Assembly: GCF_016234775.1 (NCBI RefSeq)
Contig: NZ_JACRAH010000042.1
Span: 1 to 64,000 of the forward strand
Length of the DNA stretch: 64,000 nt
Direction: 5' to 3'
From: Aquabacterium sp.
GTDB lineage: Bacteria; Pseudomonadota; Gammaproteobacteria; Burkholderiales; Burkholderiaceae_C
Made by a program: the position numbers and the translations under genes
The notes under the pieces: model-generated
Database searches by the model: none
What the model was told of the DNA's origin: nothing
The model's input: only the letters and a program-made list of their open reading frames with translations
Shown: piece by piece, positions 46,947 through 55,504 of the stretch
Position numbering within the stretch: the first letter of the stretch is position 1
Layout of the letters: every line of letters starts with the position of its first letter

Positions 46947-48604
46947 GATGCCTGGCGTGCAAGGGTCTTGAGGTGGGCCGCGAGACGCAGCGCCAGGGCG
47001 ACGATGGTCAGGGTCGGATTCGCCTGGCTGGATGTCGGGAAGGTGGCTGCACTGGCAACGTACAGGTTGCCAACGTCATGCAGCCGGCCATCAGCGTTCA
47101 CCACGCTGGTTCGCACATCGGTGCCCATGCGGGCTGTACCAATGTGGTGGCCACCATAGGCGCCATACATGGTGAGGTCATCCGCCAGGGTCTTGGGGTC
47201 ATAGGTCAGCTCACCCACACCACAGCGCTTGAACTCGCTGGCCATCAGGGCGAGCATCTTGTCCACCGACACGATGTCAATGTCCGAGTAGCGCCAGTCA
47301 ACGCGCGTGCGTGGCATGCCCAGCGCATCCTTGTCAGCGGTCAGCGTGATGCGGCTGTCCGGATTGGGGGCCTGCTCGCCATGCACATCCAGGCTGAACA
47401 GATTGGTTCTGTTCTTCAAGACGACAGACGGGAACTTGCGTTCCGACAGCGTGCGATAGCGGATCCAGTGCAACAGGAAGGCCGTGGTGTCAAACGGATC
47501 GGTCATCACGTTCAACAGATGTCTGGCGTACCGGCCCAGCGAATCACGCTCACCCGATTGCAGGCGCTTGCCGTATTCGTAGCTGATGAAGTTCTTGGCC
47601 AGGAACAGGCCTGACAGCACACCGTTGCGGTGGGCGGGATCGGTGATGGTCGGGAAGTGCAGGCGGGCGATCACGTTGGCCACGCCCAGTTCACGTTGCA
47701 GCTCGGCCGGCATGCTGAAGCGGCGTCGGCAGTACACGCCCTCAGCTGACAGGTCATAACCATGGTGGATGGCCGATGTCTTGCCTTTGAAGACCACCTT
47801 GCCGATGTTGCCCGCAATGTGGCACATGTAGTAGCGGCCGACCTGGTCAAAGCGGTTGCCAATCCCGGTCGTCATGACGTCGCGTGAAGCCAGCAACAGG
47901 CGCGCCACCTCGATGCCACCTGTGGCCAGGACAAAACGCGTTGCACTCACCTGAAAGCGTTTGCCATCCAGCGTGCCGCAGACCAAATGCTGTACGGTTT
48001 GCCCGCTGGCATCAAGCTGGATGTGGCACACATTGGCCTGCAGCATGATCTCGACGTTCTGACACTCGGCCAGGCGGTGTCTGTAGCGCGCAGCAAAGTT
48101 GGTCGGGCAACTGAAACGCTCCAGTTGATCGCACAGGATGGTGTTGCTCTGGAAGCCTTCGATGACGGGCGGTGCATCAGGCAAGGCGGATCGAGCGCTG
48201 TAGTCGAAGTCGCCTGCTTCGATCAATTCGTTGGCGCGCGGATAGTAGGGGGCGACATCATCAAAGCCGATGGGCCAGCCACTGTGGGCAATGTGCTCGC
48301 GCTTTTCGAAATCGATGGGGTTGAACGGCATGCTGCGCCCACCCCAGATCGTGGTCGAGCCGCCAAAGACGCGTTTGCGGTATTTGTCAGGCGGGCTGTG
48401 CATGCGCTCGTCCGCCACTTCCCCTGCGTAAAGCGCCTGCGTCGCTTCGTCGTCCTTGTCGCCACCGGACTCCAGCAGCAGCACCTTCAGTCCGGATTCA
48501 CGCAGGGCCATGGCCATGGCCAGCCCGGCCGCACCGGCGCCCACGATGCACACATCTGCCGTCAGATTGGTGCCTTGGGGCACGTCACGCGCATTCGAGA
48601 TCAT
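46943..48604 (-). CDS. GMC family oxidoreductase 2
   Basis: The 553-residue FAD enzyme has VCIVGAGAAGLAMAMALRESGLKVLLLESGG and a GMC-like loop GGSTTIWGGRSMPFN. Its C-terminal motif is GGHHIGTARMGTDVRTSVVNADGRLHDVGNLYVASAATFPTSSQANPT with the active His and Asn. It is only distantly similar to the other GMC protein here and has no neighbouring cytochrome of its own. The start at 48604 overlaps the glycosyltransferase gene by 4 bases. No signal peptide is seen, so a cytoplasmic reaction on a sugar intermediate is plausible, with the epimerase gene immediately downstream. Substrate unknown. Confidence 0.88.
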   Translation of the reverse strand: MISNARDVPQGTNLTADVCIVGAGAAGLAMAMALRESGLKVLLLESGGDKDDEATQALYAGEVADERMHSPPDKYRKRVFGGSTTIWGGRSMPFNPIDFEKREHIAHSGWPIGFDDVAPYYPRANELIEAGDFDYSARSALPDAPPVIEGFQSNTILCDQLERFSCPTNFAARYRHRLAECQNVEIMLQANVCHIQLDASGQTVQHLVCGTLDGKRFQVSATRFVLATGGIEVARLLLASRDVMTTGIGNRFDQVGRYYMCHIAGNIGKVVFKGKTSAIHHGYDLSAEGVYCRRRFSMPAELQRELGVANVIARLHFPTITDPAHRNGVLSGLFLAKNFISYEYGKRLQSGERDSLGRYARHLLNVMTDPFDTTAFLLHWIRYRTLSERKFPSVVLKNRTNLFSLDVHGEQAPNPDSRITLTADKDALGMPRTRVDWRYSDIDIVSVDKMLALMASEFKRCGVGELTYDPKTLADDLTMYGAYGGHHIGTARMGTDVRTSVVNADGRLHDVGNLYVASAATFPTSSQANPTLTIVALALRLAAHLKTLARQAS

Positions 48605-49731
48605 GATGTTTGTTGCCGGTCGGATTGCGACGCACAGAAGCCGAAACGCTCCTGGTGGATGCGAGCCACGTTGCGAAAGAAAACGTCCATGGAGAACTTG
48701 CGCGTGTAGATGTCTGCGCCACCTGTTTCCAGGGTGATGCGCAGCGGCGGGTTGTCCATCAAGGTGCAAAACGCGTTGGCGATCCCTTGCACATCGCCCG
48801 GTTGCACGAACCAGTTATCGACACCGTGGGTCAGCACGGCAGGGATCTCACCGACGGGTGTGGCAATCACTGCCACGCCTTTGGCCAGTGCCTCCAGGAT
48901 GACCAGTGGCAGCCCTTCGTCGTACGAGGGCAGGATCAGCACATCGGCATGGGCGATCAGCTTGGCCGCCTTGGCCTGATCTGCCCAACCGACGAATTCG
49001 GTGTTGTCCGGTACGCCCAGCGTCCTGGCCAGCGCCCGGTAGTGCTCGACGTCGCCACCACCCGCCAGGCGCGCATGCCACTTCGATTGCCGCGCTTTCA
49101 TCTCTGGAGACGCCAGCGCCTTGAGCAGATCCGACACCCCCTTGCGCTCCATGAGGTTGCCCAGGAACAGGATGTTGAAGGGGCCATTGGGGTCAAAGGC
49201 CCGGCGTGGCTCCTTGCTGCCGGGCACGCCATTGATCAGGATTTCGACCTGCGATGCTGGCACGCCGAGTTCTTCGATCACGAAGCGACGCGCCTGCTCA
49301 CCCAGCACGACCACCAGGCTGGCCGATGCAAAAATCCATCTCACCAGCCATTGAAGTGGGCCAGGCAGGCCGCGATAGAAATGATGCAGCTGGGCGGCAT
49401 GCAGGTGCAGGACCACAGGCAGGCCCAGGGCACGCGCCAGCAGGATCAGCGCACCCTTGCGAAACAGGCTCAGGCGTTCGGCCATGTTGACATGCAGGCC
49501 AACGAGCCGCCCGCTCAGGCGGCCGAACAAGACCTTGAACATGGCCAGGATCAGGATGGGGGGCGAGAAGATGGCGCGCCCGCCACCACGGGTGTCCAGC
49601 ACGCGCAGATCAGCTGTGCCGGCACCCTCTGTCTGGGCCTGGATCAAGTAATCGACCACCTTGTACATGCCGCCACCCATGGGAGCCCATGGGCAGGCCA
49701 GATAGATGTAGGGCTGCTGGCGCTTGCTCAA
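48601..49731 (-). CDS. Glycosyltransferase family 4
   Basis: The 376-residue protein has GT-B architecture: N-terminal LACPWAPMGGGMYKVVDYLIQA and RLVGLHVNMAERLSLFRKG, and C-terminal FNILFLGNLMERKGVSDLLKA. The family motif is EGLPLVILEALAKGVAVIATPVGEIPAVL, whose Glu-x7-Glu (E...E) binds the nucleotide sugar. It would add one sugar to the lipid-linked repeat unit in the cytoplasm. It lies 8 bases after the WecG-type gene. Donor and acceptor are unknown. Confidence 0.92.
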   Translation of the reverse strand: MSKRQQPYIYLACPWAPMGGGMYKVVDYLIQAQTEGAGTADLRVLDTRGGGRAIFSPPILILAMFKVLFGRLSGRLVGLHVNMAERLSLFRKGALILLARALGLPVVLHLHAAQLHHFYRGLPGPLQWLVRWIFASASLVVVLGEQARRFVIEELGVPASQVEILINGVPGSKEPRRAFDPNGPFNILFLGNLMERKGVSDLLKALASPEMKARQSKWHARLAGGGDVEHYRALARTLGVPDNTEFVGWADQAKAAKLIAHADVLILPSYDEGLPLVILEALAKGVAVIATPVGEIPAVLTHGVDNWFVQPGDVQGIANAFCTLMDNPPLRITLETGGADIYTRKFSMDVFFRNVARIHQERFGFCASQSDRQQTS

Positions 49732-49739
49732 ATCGGAAC

Positions 49740-50525
49740 CTATTTGGTACGGTGGGAGGCCTTGAGGCGGGAAAATACTTCGCGCATGAATATCTGGGGG
49801 AAGGCCCAGGCGTCATAGGCATAACGACCGGTGAGCCGCTTGGGCTCTTGATAAATCCGATAAGCCCATTCCAGCGCCAGCATTTGCACCCAGTCGGGCG
49901 CACGTTTTTTCTCGCCCGCCAGAAAATCGATGGTGGCGCCCACACAAAACGCCACACCCACCTTCAACTGGTTCTGGAATTTGTGAACCCAGATTTCCTG
50001 CTTGGGGGCGCCCAGACCGATGACCAGCACGTCCGGATGGGTCGCGTTGATCTGGGCCATGATCTGTTCGCAGGCTTGCGGATCATTCTCGAATCCAAAA
50101 TCCGGGCTCAAGGTGCCGACAACCTTGACGTGCGTTCCCCAGCGTTCAGCGATCAACTCGGCCGCGCTGTCTGCGACGCCAGGGCCAGCGCCAAACAGGA
50201 ACACGGTGATCACCTGGCGGCGTTCCACCGCCCCATCAAACACGGCAGGCACGAGGTCGCTACCGGGCACGGTTTCTGGCAGCGAGCGCCCCAGAATCCA
50301 TGAGGCCAGCACCAGTGGCTTGCCATCCGCCACCACCATGGCGGCATCCTTGTAGGCTGCTGCAAAGGCCTGGTCTTTTTCCAGCTTGACCACGTGGTCG
50401 ATGTTGGGCGTGACGACGTAGTCGCAGGCAAACTGCTTTCGGTTGACCAAGGCATATACGCGGTCGACAGCGCCACGCATGTCTACCGCATCAAATTCAA
50501 TATCAAACAGATGTGCCTTGTTCAT
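49740..50525 (-). CDS. WecG/TagA/CpsF family glycosyltransferase
   Basis: The 261-residue protein has the family features CDYVVTPNIDHVVKLEKD, ADGKPLVLASWILGRSLPETVPGSDLVP (the Asp and the DG), VFLFGAGPGVADSAAELI, and GLGAPKQEIWVHKFQNQLKVGVAFCVGATIDFLAGEKKRAP. These enzymes transfer N-acetylmannosaminuronate, N-acetylmannosamine or related sugars onto polyprenyl-linked acceptors. It follows the glycosidase gene by 7 bases. It is likely the second or later transferase in repeat-unit assembly. Confidence 0.93.
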   Translation of the reverse strand: MNKAHLFDIEFDAVDMRGAVDRVYALVNRKQFACDYVVTPNIDHVVKLEKDQAFAAAYKDAAMVVADGKPLVLASWILGRSLPETVPGSDLVPAVFDGAVERRQVITVFLFGAGPGVADSAAELIAERWGTHVKVVGTLSPDFGFENDPQACEQIMAQINATHPDVLVIGLGAPKQEIWVHKFQNQLKVGVAFCVGATIDFLAGEKKRAPDWVQMLALEWAYRIYQEPKRLTGRYAYDAWAFPQIFMREVFSRLKASHRTK

Positions 50526-50532
50526 GTCCAGC

Positions 50533-52686
50533 TTACTTATTGAACGTCAGCAAGAAAAAAGTCGTGGGGCCATGGCTGGCGGCGAAATTGTCCAGTGCCA
50601 CGCTGACTTTTTCCGTTTTCGTCGTCAAGGGCGTATTGTCGCCCAGGGCGCCATTCAAATGTAGTGAGGTCAACACGCCATTTGAGGGGGTTGCCCTTTC
50701 CAGATCGAGGTTGGCCGTGATTCTGCGCAGCCTGGCGGGCAATTTCCCAAGGTCCTCCAATTGTTTGCGGCCGGGGTCCTTGAAACTCATGCCTGTGTTT
50801 TCCGCATCGGATGCCAGCACGATCAGGATTTTCTGGCTGCTTTTGAGCGCCAGCCCATCCAGCGATATCAAGCCGAGCAGGCCGCTGCCACTCAAGTGGC
50901 GAACGGTCAGGCTGCCGAGCTTGATCGGCGCAGTCAGTTTGCGTGCAGCCAGGGCTTCGGTGCGTGGGCTGTTGACGGCGAACTGGTCCTTGTGGGTGTC
51001 GAGCGTCACTTCTCCTGTGCCCGACTGGTAGATGCCCTTGTCGACATCGCTCAGGTTGTCGCCGGGCAGCAGCCCTTTTCGCTTGAGCAGGGCCACATGG
51101 TTGCTCAAGCGCGGGATGGCCGACCACTTCGTCAAGGGGGGCAGCAGGCTGTTGTCGGCAGATTCGTTGTGGGTGATGGCCAAATCGACCCGTGTCAACC
51201 AGGCCAGGTAGCTGATGTCATCAGGTGGGAGGCCATTGCCGCCCGAGTCGAATGCAGCTTGCCTGGACAAAGGCAAGGTCAGCCCTTTATCGAAAGGCCG
51301 CAGATCGCCACGCATCATGATCGCGGCGGCCAGCGTTTCGCCTGCGCGGGCGATCGGGTCCAGGCCCACGCCATAGGGCAGGATCTGACGTTTGAACAAG
51401 AACGTTTCGGTACTGCTCAGATCGATGGCGCCAGACGCGTGCAGGCACGCAAAGTTCCACCCTTGCAGGCGCGCCATCGCTGGCACGGTCAAGCCCGCTT
51501 CATAGCGGTATTGATTCCAGAATGGTTGGCCGTATTCCGTGACGGAAAACGCCTTGCCTTTTTGCCGCGTCATGGCCAGCCAGCGCGCATAGCGAACACC
51601 ATCGCCCAGCGAGCTGGTTTGCTGGATCGAGGTGCCTGGCGACCACGCGAACGACTCGTCGTGGTAGGCGTGCATGTCCACCCAGTCAAAGGCCGAGCGG
51701 CTGACACTGGTCTGAAACGCCGGCCAGTTGTTGTATGACGTGATCCAGCCCTTGAAACCCAGCGAACGCAGGTACTCGCTCATCCAGGCGGCTGTCTTGC
51801 CTTCCAGTTCGCTCATGAAGCGTTGCGCATCAGCCGCCTTGGCGCCCGTCACCTTGGGCCCTTGGGGCAGGCTCACGGCATTCAGATCCAGGTCGTCGCT
51901 GGCATCCTTGCTGGCTTTCCATTTCCTGGCCAACCCATCATTGTTGAGGCCTTGCTGTTTGAGCCAGGCATTGAAGGCCGTGTCCAGGCCATCCGGCCAG
52001 CGTTGCCGCGTGGTGGCCAGGTAGTTCAAGCCGTTTTCGTTAACGAGGATGATGCCCAGCAAGGCCGGATCCGCGATCACCTTGACCTTGGTATAGGGGT
52101 TGACCATGGTCAGCAGCCGGCGGTTCAGCTCCCGCCAATGCTGCTGGGCCCGTTCGTTCAGGTAGACCTGTTCCTTGAGCTTGTGCTTTTTGACCCACCG
52201 GTGCGGATACACGCCACCCAGTGCGCCGTTGTCGGAACTCAGGGCATCGAATACCCAATTCACACCCAGGCGCTTGAGTTCGGCCAGGAAGAAAAGCCAG
52301 TTGTCCAGTTGCTGGGGATCAAAGTCGAAGTCCTCGTCCCGCTTGGCCATCAGCGTGGCCTCGACATAGTGAAAGCGCACGACGTTGTAGCCGTGACGCT
52401 TCAACTGCTGCGCATACCGGCTGGCGGTCTGGTGATCTGGAAAGCCGCCGGTGGCTGGGCTCCAGGCCAAGGAGGCGCAATGCATGCGTGCGTGCCCGGA
52501 AGGGTCTTGCGCCTGCGTCGTCCATGCGCTGAAATCCAGGGGGCTGCCCGGTGCGATTTCCAGGTTGGTGTCCTGCACGGTTGCCCATTGCACAGTCTCC
52601 ACGCCTGCTGTGGAGGCCGATCCGTGCAGCGCGATGGTGCATAGCAGGGTAGCAAGCAAGCGAACAGTTCTAGTTGGGGCCCTCAT
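50533..52686 (-). CDS. Secreted clan GH-A glycoside hydrolase
   Basis: The 717-residue protein has a signal peptide (LLATLLCTIALHGSAS) and a (beta/alpha)8 catalytic domain. Segments are RHGYNVVRFHYVEATLM, ILVNENGLNY (acid-base Glu after Asn), WITSYNNWPAFQTSVSR, DMHAYHDES and SVTEYGQPFWNQYRYEAGL (nucleophile Glu), the two-Glu layout of clan GH-A. The last 200 residues form a beta-rich, maybe carbohydrate-binding, domain. Such a hydrolase in an exopolysaccharide cluster usually trims or releases the polymer in the periplasm. It starts 24 bases after the GT2 stop. The family number cannot be set by eye. Confidence 0.82.
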   Translation of the reverse strand: MRAPTRTVRLLATLLCTIALHGSASTAGVETVQWATVQDTNLEIAPGSPLDFSAWTTQAQDPSGHARMHCASLAWSPATGGFPDHQTASRYAQQLKRHGYNVVRFHYVEATLMAKRDEDFDFDPQQLDNWLFFLAELKRLGVNWVFDALSSDNGALGGVYPHRWVKKHKLKEQVYLNERAQQHWRELNRRLLTMVNPYTKVKVIADPALLGIILVNENGLNYLATTRQRWPDGLDTAFNAWLKQQGLNNDGLARKWKASKDASDDLDLNAVSLPQGPKVTGAKAADAQRFMSELEGKTAAWMSEYLRSLGFKGWITSYNNWPAFQTSVSRSAFDWVDMHAYHDESFAWSPGTSIQQTSSLGDGVRYARWLAMTRQKGKAFSVTEYGQPFWNQYRYEAGLTVPAMARLQGWNFACLHASGAIDLSSTETFLFKRQILPYGVGLDPIARAGETLAAAIMMRGDLRPFDKGLTLPLSRQAAFDSGGNGLPPDDISYLAWLTRVDLAITHNESADNSLLPPLTKWSAIPRLSNHVALLKRKGLLPGDNLSDVDKGIYQSGTGEVTLDTHKDQFAVNSPRTEALAARKLTAPIKLGSLTVRHLSGSGLLGLISLDGLALKSSQKILIVLASDAENTGMSFKDPGRKQLEDLGKLPARLRRITANLDLERATPSNGVLTSLHLNGALGDNTPLTTKTEKVSVALDNFAASHGPTTFFLLTFNK

Positions 52687-52710
52687 GTGATGAACGGCTT
52701 TATCTGTTCT

Positions 52711-53751
52711 TTACCGACGTACGTGGGGATCAAGGGCAGTGTGCGTTGCGCTATTCTGCACCCTTAGTACGGAAGGTATGGGCGTTGAAGGGGGAAGCTG
52801 TTGCGACCACAATCCACGGAACAAGGCTGCGGCATGGACGATCCAAGACGTAATGGCATAGATACCAAGCCTAAAGCTGCGACGTTTCGTGCTCATTAAG
52901 ATAAGTGGTGTTACAGCCAAGCATAGTGGGCCCCACCAGTGCAAGTTCCCCATGATTGCCATCAAGCTCAGCAGCAGCGTCGTCAAGATCCAGCATGTTG
53001 CGATGAGATAGACGCGCAACTCGCGCAAGTCTTTGAGCAGTAGCTTTTGGTGTGGCTTGCCCAGGCTGGCTCGAACAATTTCTCCAATTCCGAAGATGTA
53101 ACGGCTGCGCCATCGCCGCTTCAACAGCGCAAACGCATCTATGGTGTGGCCGAAGTGGTCAACGGCATCAACAGGAATGCGAACAAGTTTGTACCCTGCA
53201 CTGCGTAGTCGAATGGCCAAGTCCAGTTCCTCATACGAATGCAGGTTGCGATTTGTCAAATACCCAACCTGCTCAATTGCACTCCGGCGATAGAGGCCAC
53301 CTCCGTCCAATCGATCCACGGGGCCTGGCTGCATGTTGACTGGTGCGCGAGCTAATCTGGCTTGAAACTCTAGACTGTCGGTATTGCGTTCTACTAGTCG
53401 ACCTCCTACTCCTGCGATGTCAGGTTCTTTGCTCATCAGTTCGATGGCCTTCTCCAGGAAACCTTGTCGCATTTGCATGTCACCATCCAGCACGTAGAGG
53501 TACTCCCCTTCTGCGTACTGATAACCCAGTTGCGCACCCACGCCACAGCTTCTGTCTTCAGCGCGCGTAAGTTGCGCAATTTTGATCGGGTAGCGTTGAG
53601 CGATTTCAACAGTACGGTCGGTTGACAATGAATCGGCTAGGATGACTTCGCCATTCAACGCAGCAACGGCGGCCAATGCACTTTCAATAGTGGCTGCGAT
53701 CTTGGCTTCTTCGTTGAGCGCCTTGATGATCACCGACACTCTCTTGTTCAT
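52711..53751 (-). CDS. Glycosyltransferase family 2, membrane-attached
   Basis: The 346-residue protein has a GT-A core: SVIIKALNEEAKIAATIESALAA, EVILADSLSTDRTVEIAQ, YVLDGDMQMRQGFLEKA (DxD-type metal site), GGGLYRRSAIEQVGYLTNRNLHSYEELDLAIRLRSAGYKL (ED-x-x of the family). The last 100 residues carry three membrane segments. Base composition from about 52.8 to 53.5 kb is less GC-rich than neighbouring genes, perhaps recently acquired. It overlaps the pyruvyl-transferase gene by 4 bases. Donor unknown. Confidence 0.9.
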   Translation of the reverse strand: MNKRVSVIIKALNEEAKIAATIESALAAVAALNGEVILADSLSTDRTVEIAQRYPIKIAQLTRAEDRSCGVGAQLGYQYAEGEYLYVLDGDMQMRQGFLEKAIELMSKEPDIAGVGGRLVERNTDSLEFQARLARAPVNMQPGPVDRLDGGGLYRRSAIEQVGYLTNRNLHSYEELDLAIRLRSAGYKLVRIPVDAVDHFGHTIDAFALLKRRWRSRYIFGIGEIVRASLGKPHQKLLLKDLRELRVYLIATCWILTTLLLSLMAIMGNLHWWGPLCLAVTPLILMSTKRRSFRLGIYAITSWIVHAAALFRGLWSQQLPPSTPIPSVLRVQNSATHTALDPHVRR

Positions 53752-54980
53752 CGCATCACCTCCTGAAGGCGATCTACGGAGCCGAATGCCCTAGATCTCC
53801 ACTCTGGAAGCTTGTCTGCAAGCAGTGACTTGATTGCTGGCTCATCGTGGATCAGCAAGTCCAGGCCTTCCATCAAGGTGGTGCTGGTGACCTTCGGCGT
53901 TTCCAACACGTAGCGCAGGTCACCGAACAGGTCCTTGTTGATGCCCTTGGCTTTGACGCTGTAGGCAATGGACAAGGTAGGCACGCTCATGGAGATGGCG
54001 CCAATGGTGGCGTGTGTGCGTGCGCCCATGAAATAGCGCATCTTCGACAACAGGTGCTTCAGTTGGCCCGCATTGAGTTTGTTGGGGGCCATGCGCACGC
54101 GGTCGCTCAGATCGGCAACCTGGTTCAACAATCCGCGCATGTAATGGCTGTCCGAGTTGAACACCGAGTTGTCCAGCGGGTCCACATGAGGCAAGAGCAG
54201 CACGCGCAAATTGCGCTTGCTTACCACGTCGCGGATGAAGGCGACGACTTCGCGGTCAAGCTGTTGCTTGGATTCTTCGCTTTCGCGAAAGCCTCGGATC
54301 AGTGGGCTCACGTTCAGGCCGACCACGTCCTGGCCGTCGCCATCGATCAGCTGGCTGACGTCGAAGGCCTCGGGCTGCAGATTGAAGGCAGGGTCGGCGA
54401 CCAGGCTGACGTTTTTCAATCCCAACTGCTGCTGTAGATACCTAAGCGACTCAGTTTCACGAACCGTGATGGCATCGTAGGCGGCCAGGTGTTTGACCAT
54501 GAAGCGTTCCACGCCAGGCTTCTTGGTGAAGGGGCCAACGGAGGCTGCCCACAAGATGGTTTTGAGGCCCATCTCCCGCGCGTTGTCGACGAGGCCAGAC
54601 CACTCGTACAAAGAGGGTACACCGTAGTCCAGCGAAATCACGTCGCCACCCGTCATGATCAGGCCTTGGCATTGGCGAAACTGTTGCACTTGCTTGGCAC
54701 CCAACGAAAAGCTCGGGCGTGTGCGTTCCTCCAGGGGCGGCAGGACGCGCGTGGCGCGCGACCACCACTTGACCGCTGTCGGGAACGGGGGCGCATCCAC
54801 AAACTCGATACCCATCTGTGCGGAGGTGGGCCATTGGGCCTGGTCTGCCTGGATGTCATACGACGGGCACAGGAAGCTGGCGTCAGGGATGCGCTGACGG
54901 ATCATCCAGGAAGTCGAGCGAATCAAGGCTTCGCAACCACGATTGCCAAAATTGTTTTGGCCGGCGAAAAAGAACTTCAT
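53748..54980 (-). CDS. Polysaccharide pyruvyl transferase family protein
   Basis: The 410-residue protein shows the family pattern FAGQNNFGNRGCEALIRSTSWMI, QGLIMTGGDVISLDYG, ILWAASVGPFTKKPG, AITVRETESLRYLQQQLG, VVGLNVSPLIRGF and the late RTHATIGAISMSVPTLSIAYSVKAKGI. These enzymes add pyruvate ketals to sugars from phosphoenolpyruvate or have related roles, giving the polymer acidic groups. It overlaps the acyltransferase gene by one base and the GT2 gene by 4. It would act on the repeat unit in the cytoplasm. Confidence 0.9.
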   Translation of the reverse strand: MKFFFAGQNNFGNRGCEALIRSTSWMIRQRIPDASFLCPSYDIQADQAQWPTSAQMGIEFVDAPPFPTAVKWWSRATRVLPPLEERTRPSFSLGAKQVQQFRQCQGLIMTGGDVISLDYGVPSLYEWSGLVDNAREMGLKTILWAASVGPFTKKPGVERFMVKHLAAYDAITVRETESLRYLQQQLGLKNVSLVADPAFNLQPEAFDVSQLIDGDGQDVVGLNVSPLIRGFRESEESKQQLDREVVAFIRDVVSKRNLRVLLLPHVDPLDNSVFNSDSHYMRGLLNQVADLSDRVRMAPNKLNAGQLKHLLSKMRYFMGARTHATIGAISMSVPTLSIAYSVKAKGINKDLFGDLRYVLETPKVTSTTLMEGLDLLIHDEPAIKSLLADKLPEWRSRAFGSVDRLQEVMR

Positions 54981-55504
54981 CAGGAAGTGGCTCCGGTATT
55001 TTTTGTGGAAATGATGCGGGCGGGCACGCCAACGGCGATGCAGCCGGCCGGGATGTCTTTGAGCACCACGGCGTTGGCGCCAATCTGTACATCGTCGCCA
55101 ATGTGCACCTTGCCCAGAATCTTGGCGCCAGCACCGATGTTGACGCGGTTGCCAATGACGGGGGCATCAAAAGGGGTGTTCAGATGCCTGTTGCCGATGG
55201 TCACCCCTTGGCGCACGATGCAGTCGTCGCCGAGCACGGCGTTGCCATGAATCACGATGGCACCGGAGTGTTCGATGACCAGTCTGCGGCCGATTTTGGC
55301 TGACACGCCAATGGTGGCACCGAACAGCATTTCTGCCCATTTGGCCAGGAACAGGTGGATCACGCCCAGGGGAATGCGAATCAGTTTGCTGTTGAAACGA
55401 TAGCGCAGGTGGCCAAATCGGTAGACCTGCAATGCCCAGAAGCCCAGAGACAGCAAGCCTTCTTGTGCCACCCTGAGGTCTTCAAGAAAAGCAAGGTTCT
55501 TCAT
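54980..55504 (-). CDS. Hexapeptide-repeat acyltransferase (CysE-like)
   Basis: The 174-residue protein has an N-terminal helical part (LEDLRVAQEGLLSLGFWALQVYRFGHLRYR) and a left-handed beta-helix of hexapeptide repeats: GATIGVSAKIGRRLVIEHSGAIVIHGNAVLGDDCIVRQGVTIGN and VIGNRVNIGAGAKILGKVHIGDDVQIGANAVVLKDIPAGCIAVGVPARII. The His in IEHSGAIVIH is the usual catalytic type. It would transfer an acetyl or similar group to a sugar of the polymer. It is not for cysteine synthesis in this context. Stops and starts overlap on both sides. Confidence 0.9.
   Translation of the reverse strand: MKNLAFLEDLRVAQEGLLSLGFWALQVYRFGHLRYRFNSKLIRIPLGVIHLFLAKWAEMLFGATIGVSAKIGRRLVIEHSGAIVIHGNAVLGDDCIVRQGVTIGNRHLNTPFDAPVIGNRVNIGAGAKILGKVHIGDDVQIGANAVVLKDIPAGCIAVGVPARIISTKNTGATS

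Noticed and set aside
48610..49818. 402-codon plus-strand frame opposite the GT4 gene
   Set aside because: Antisense shadow of a well-supported glycosyltransferase gene.
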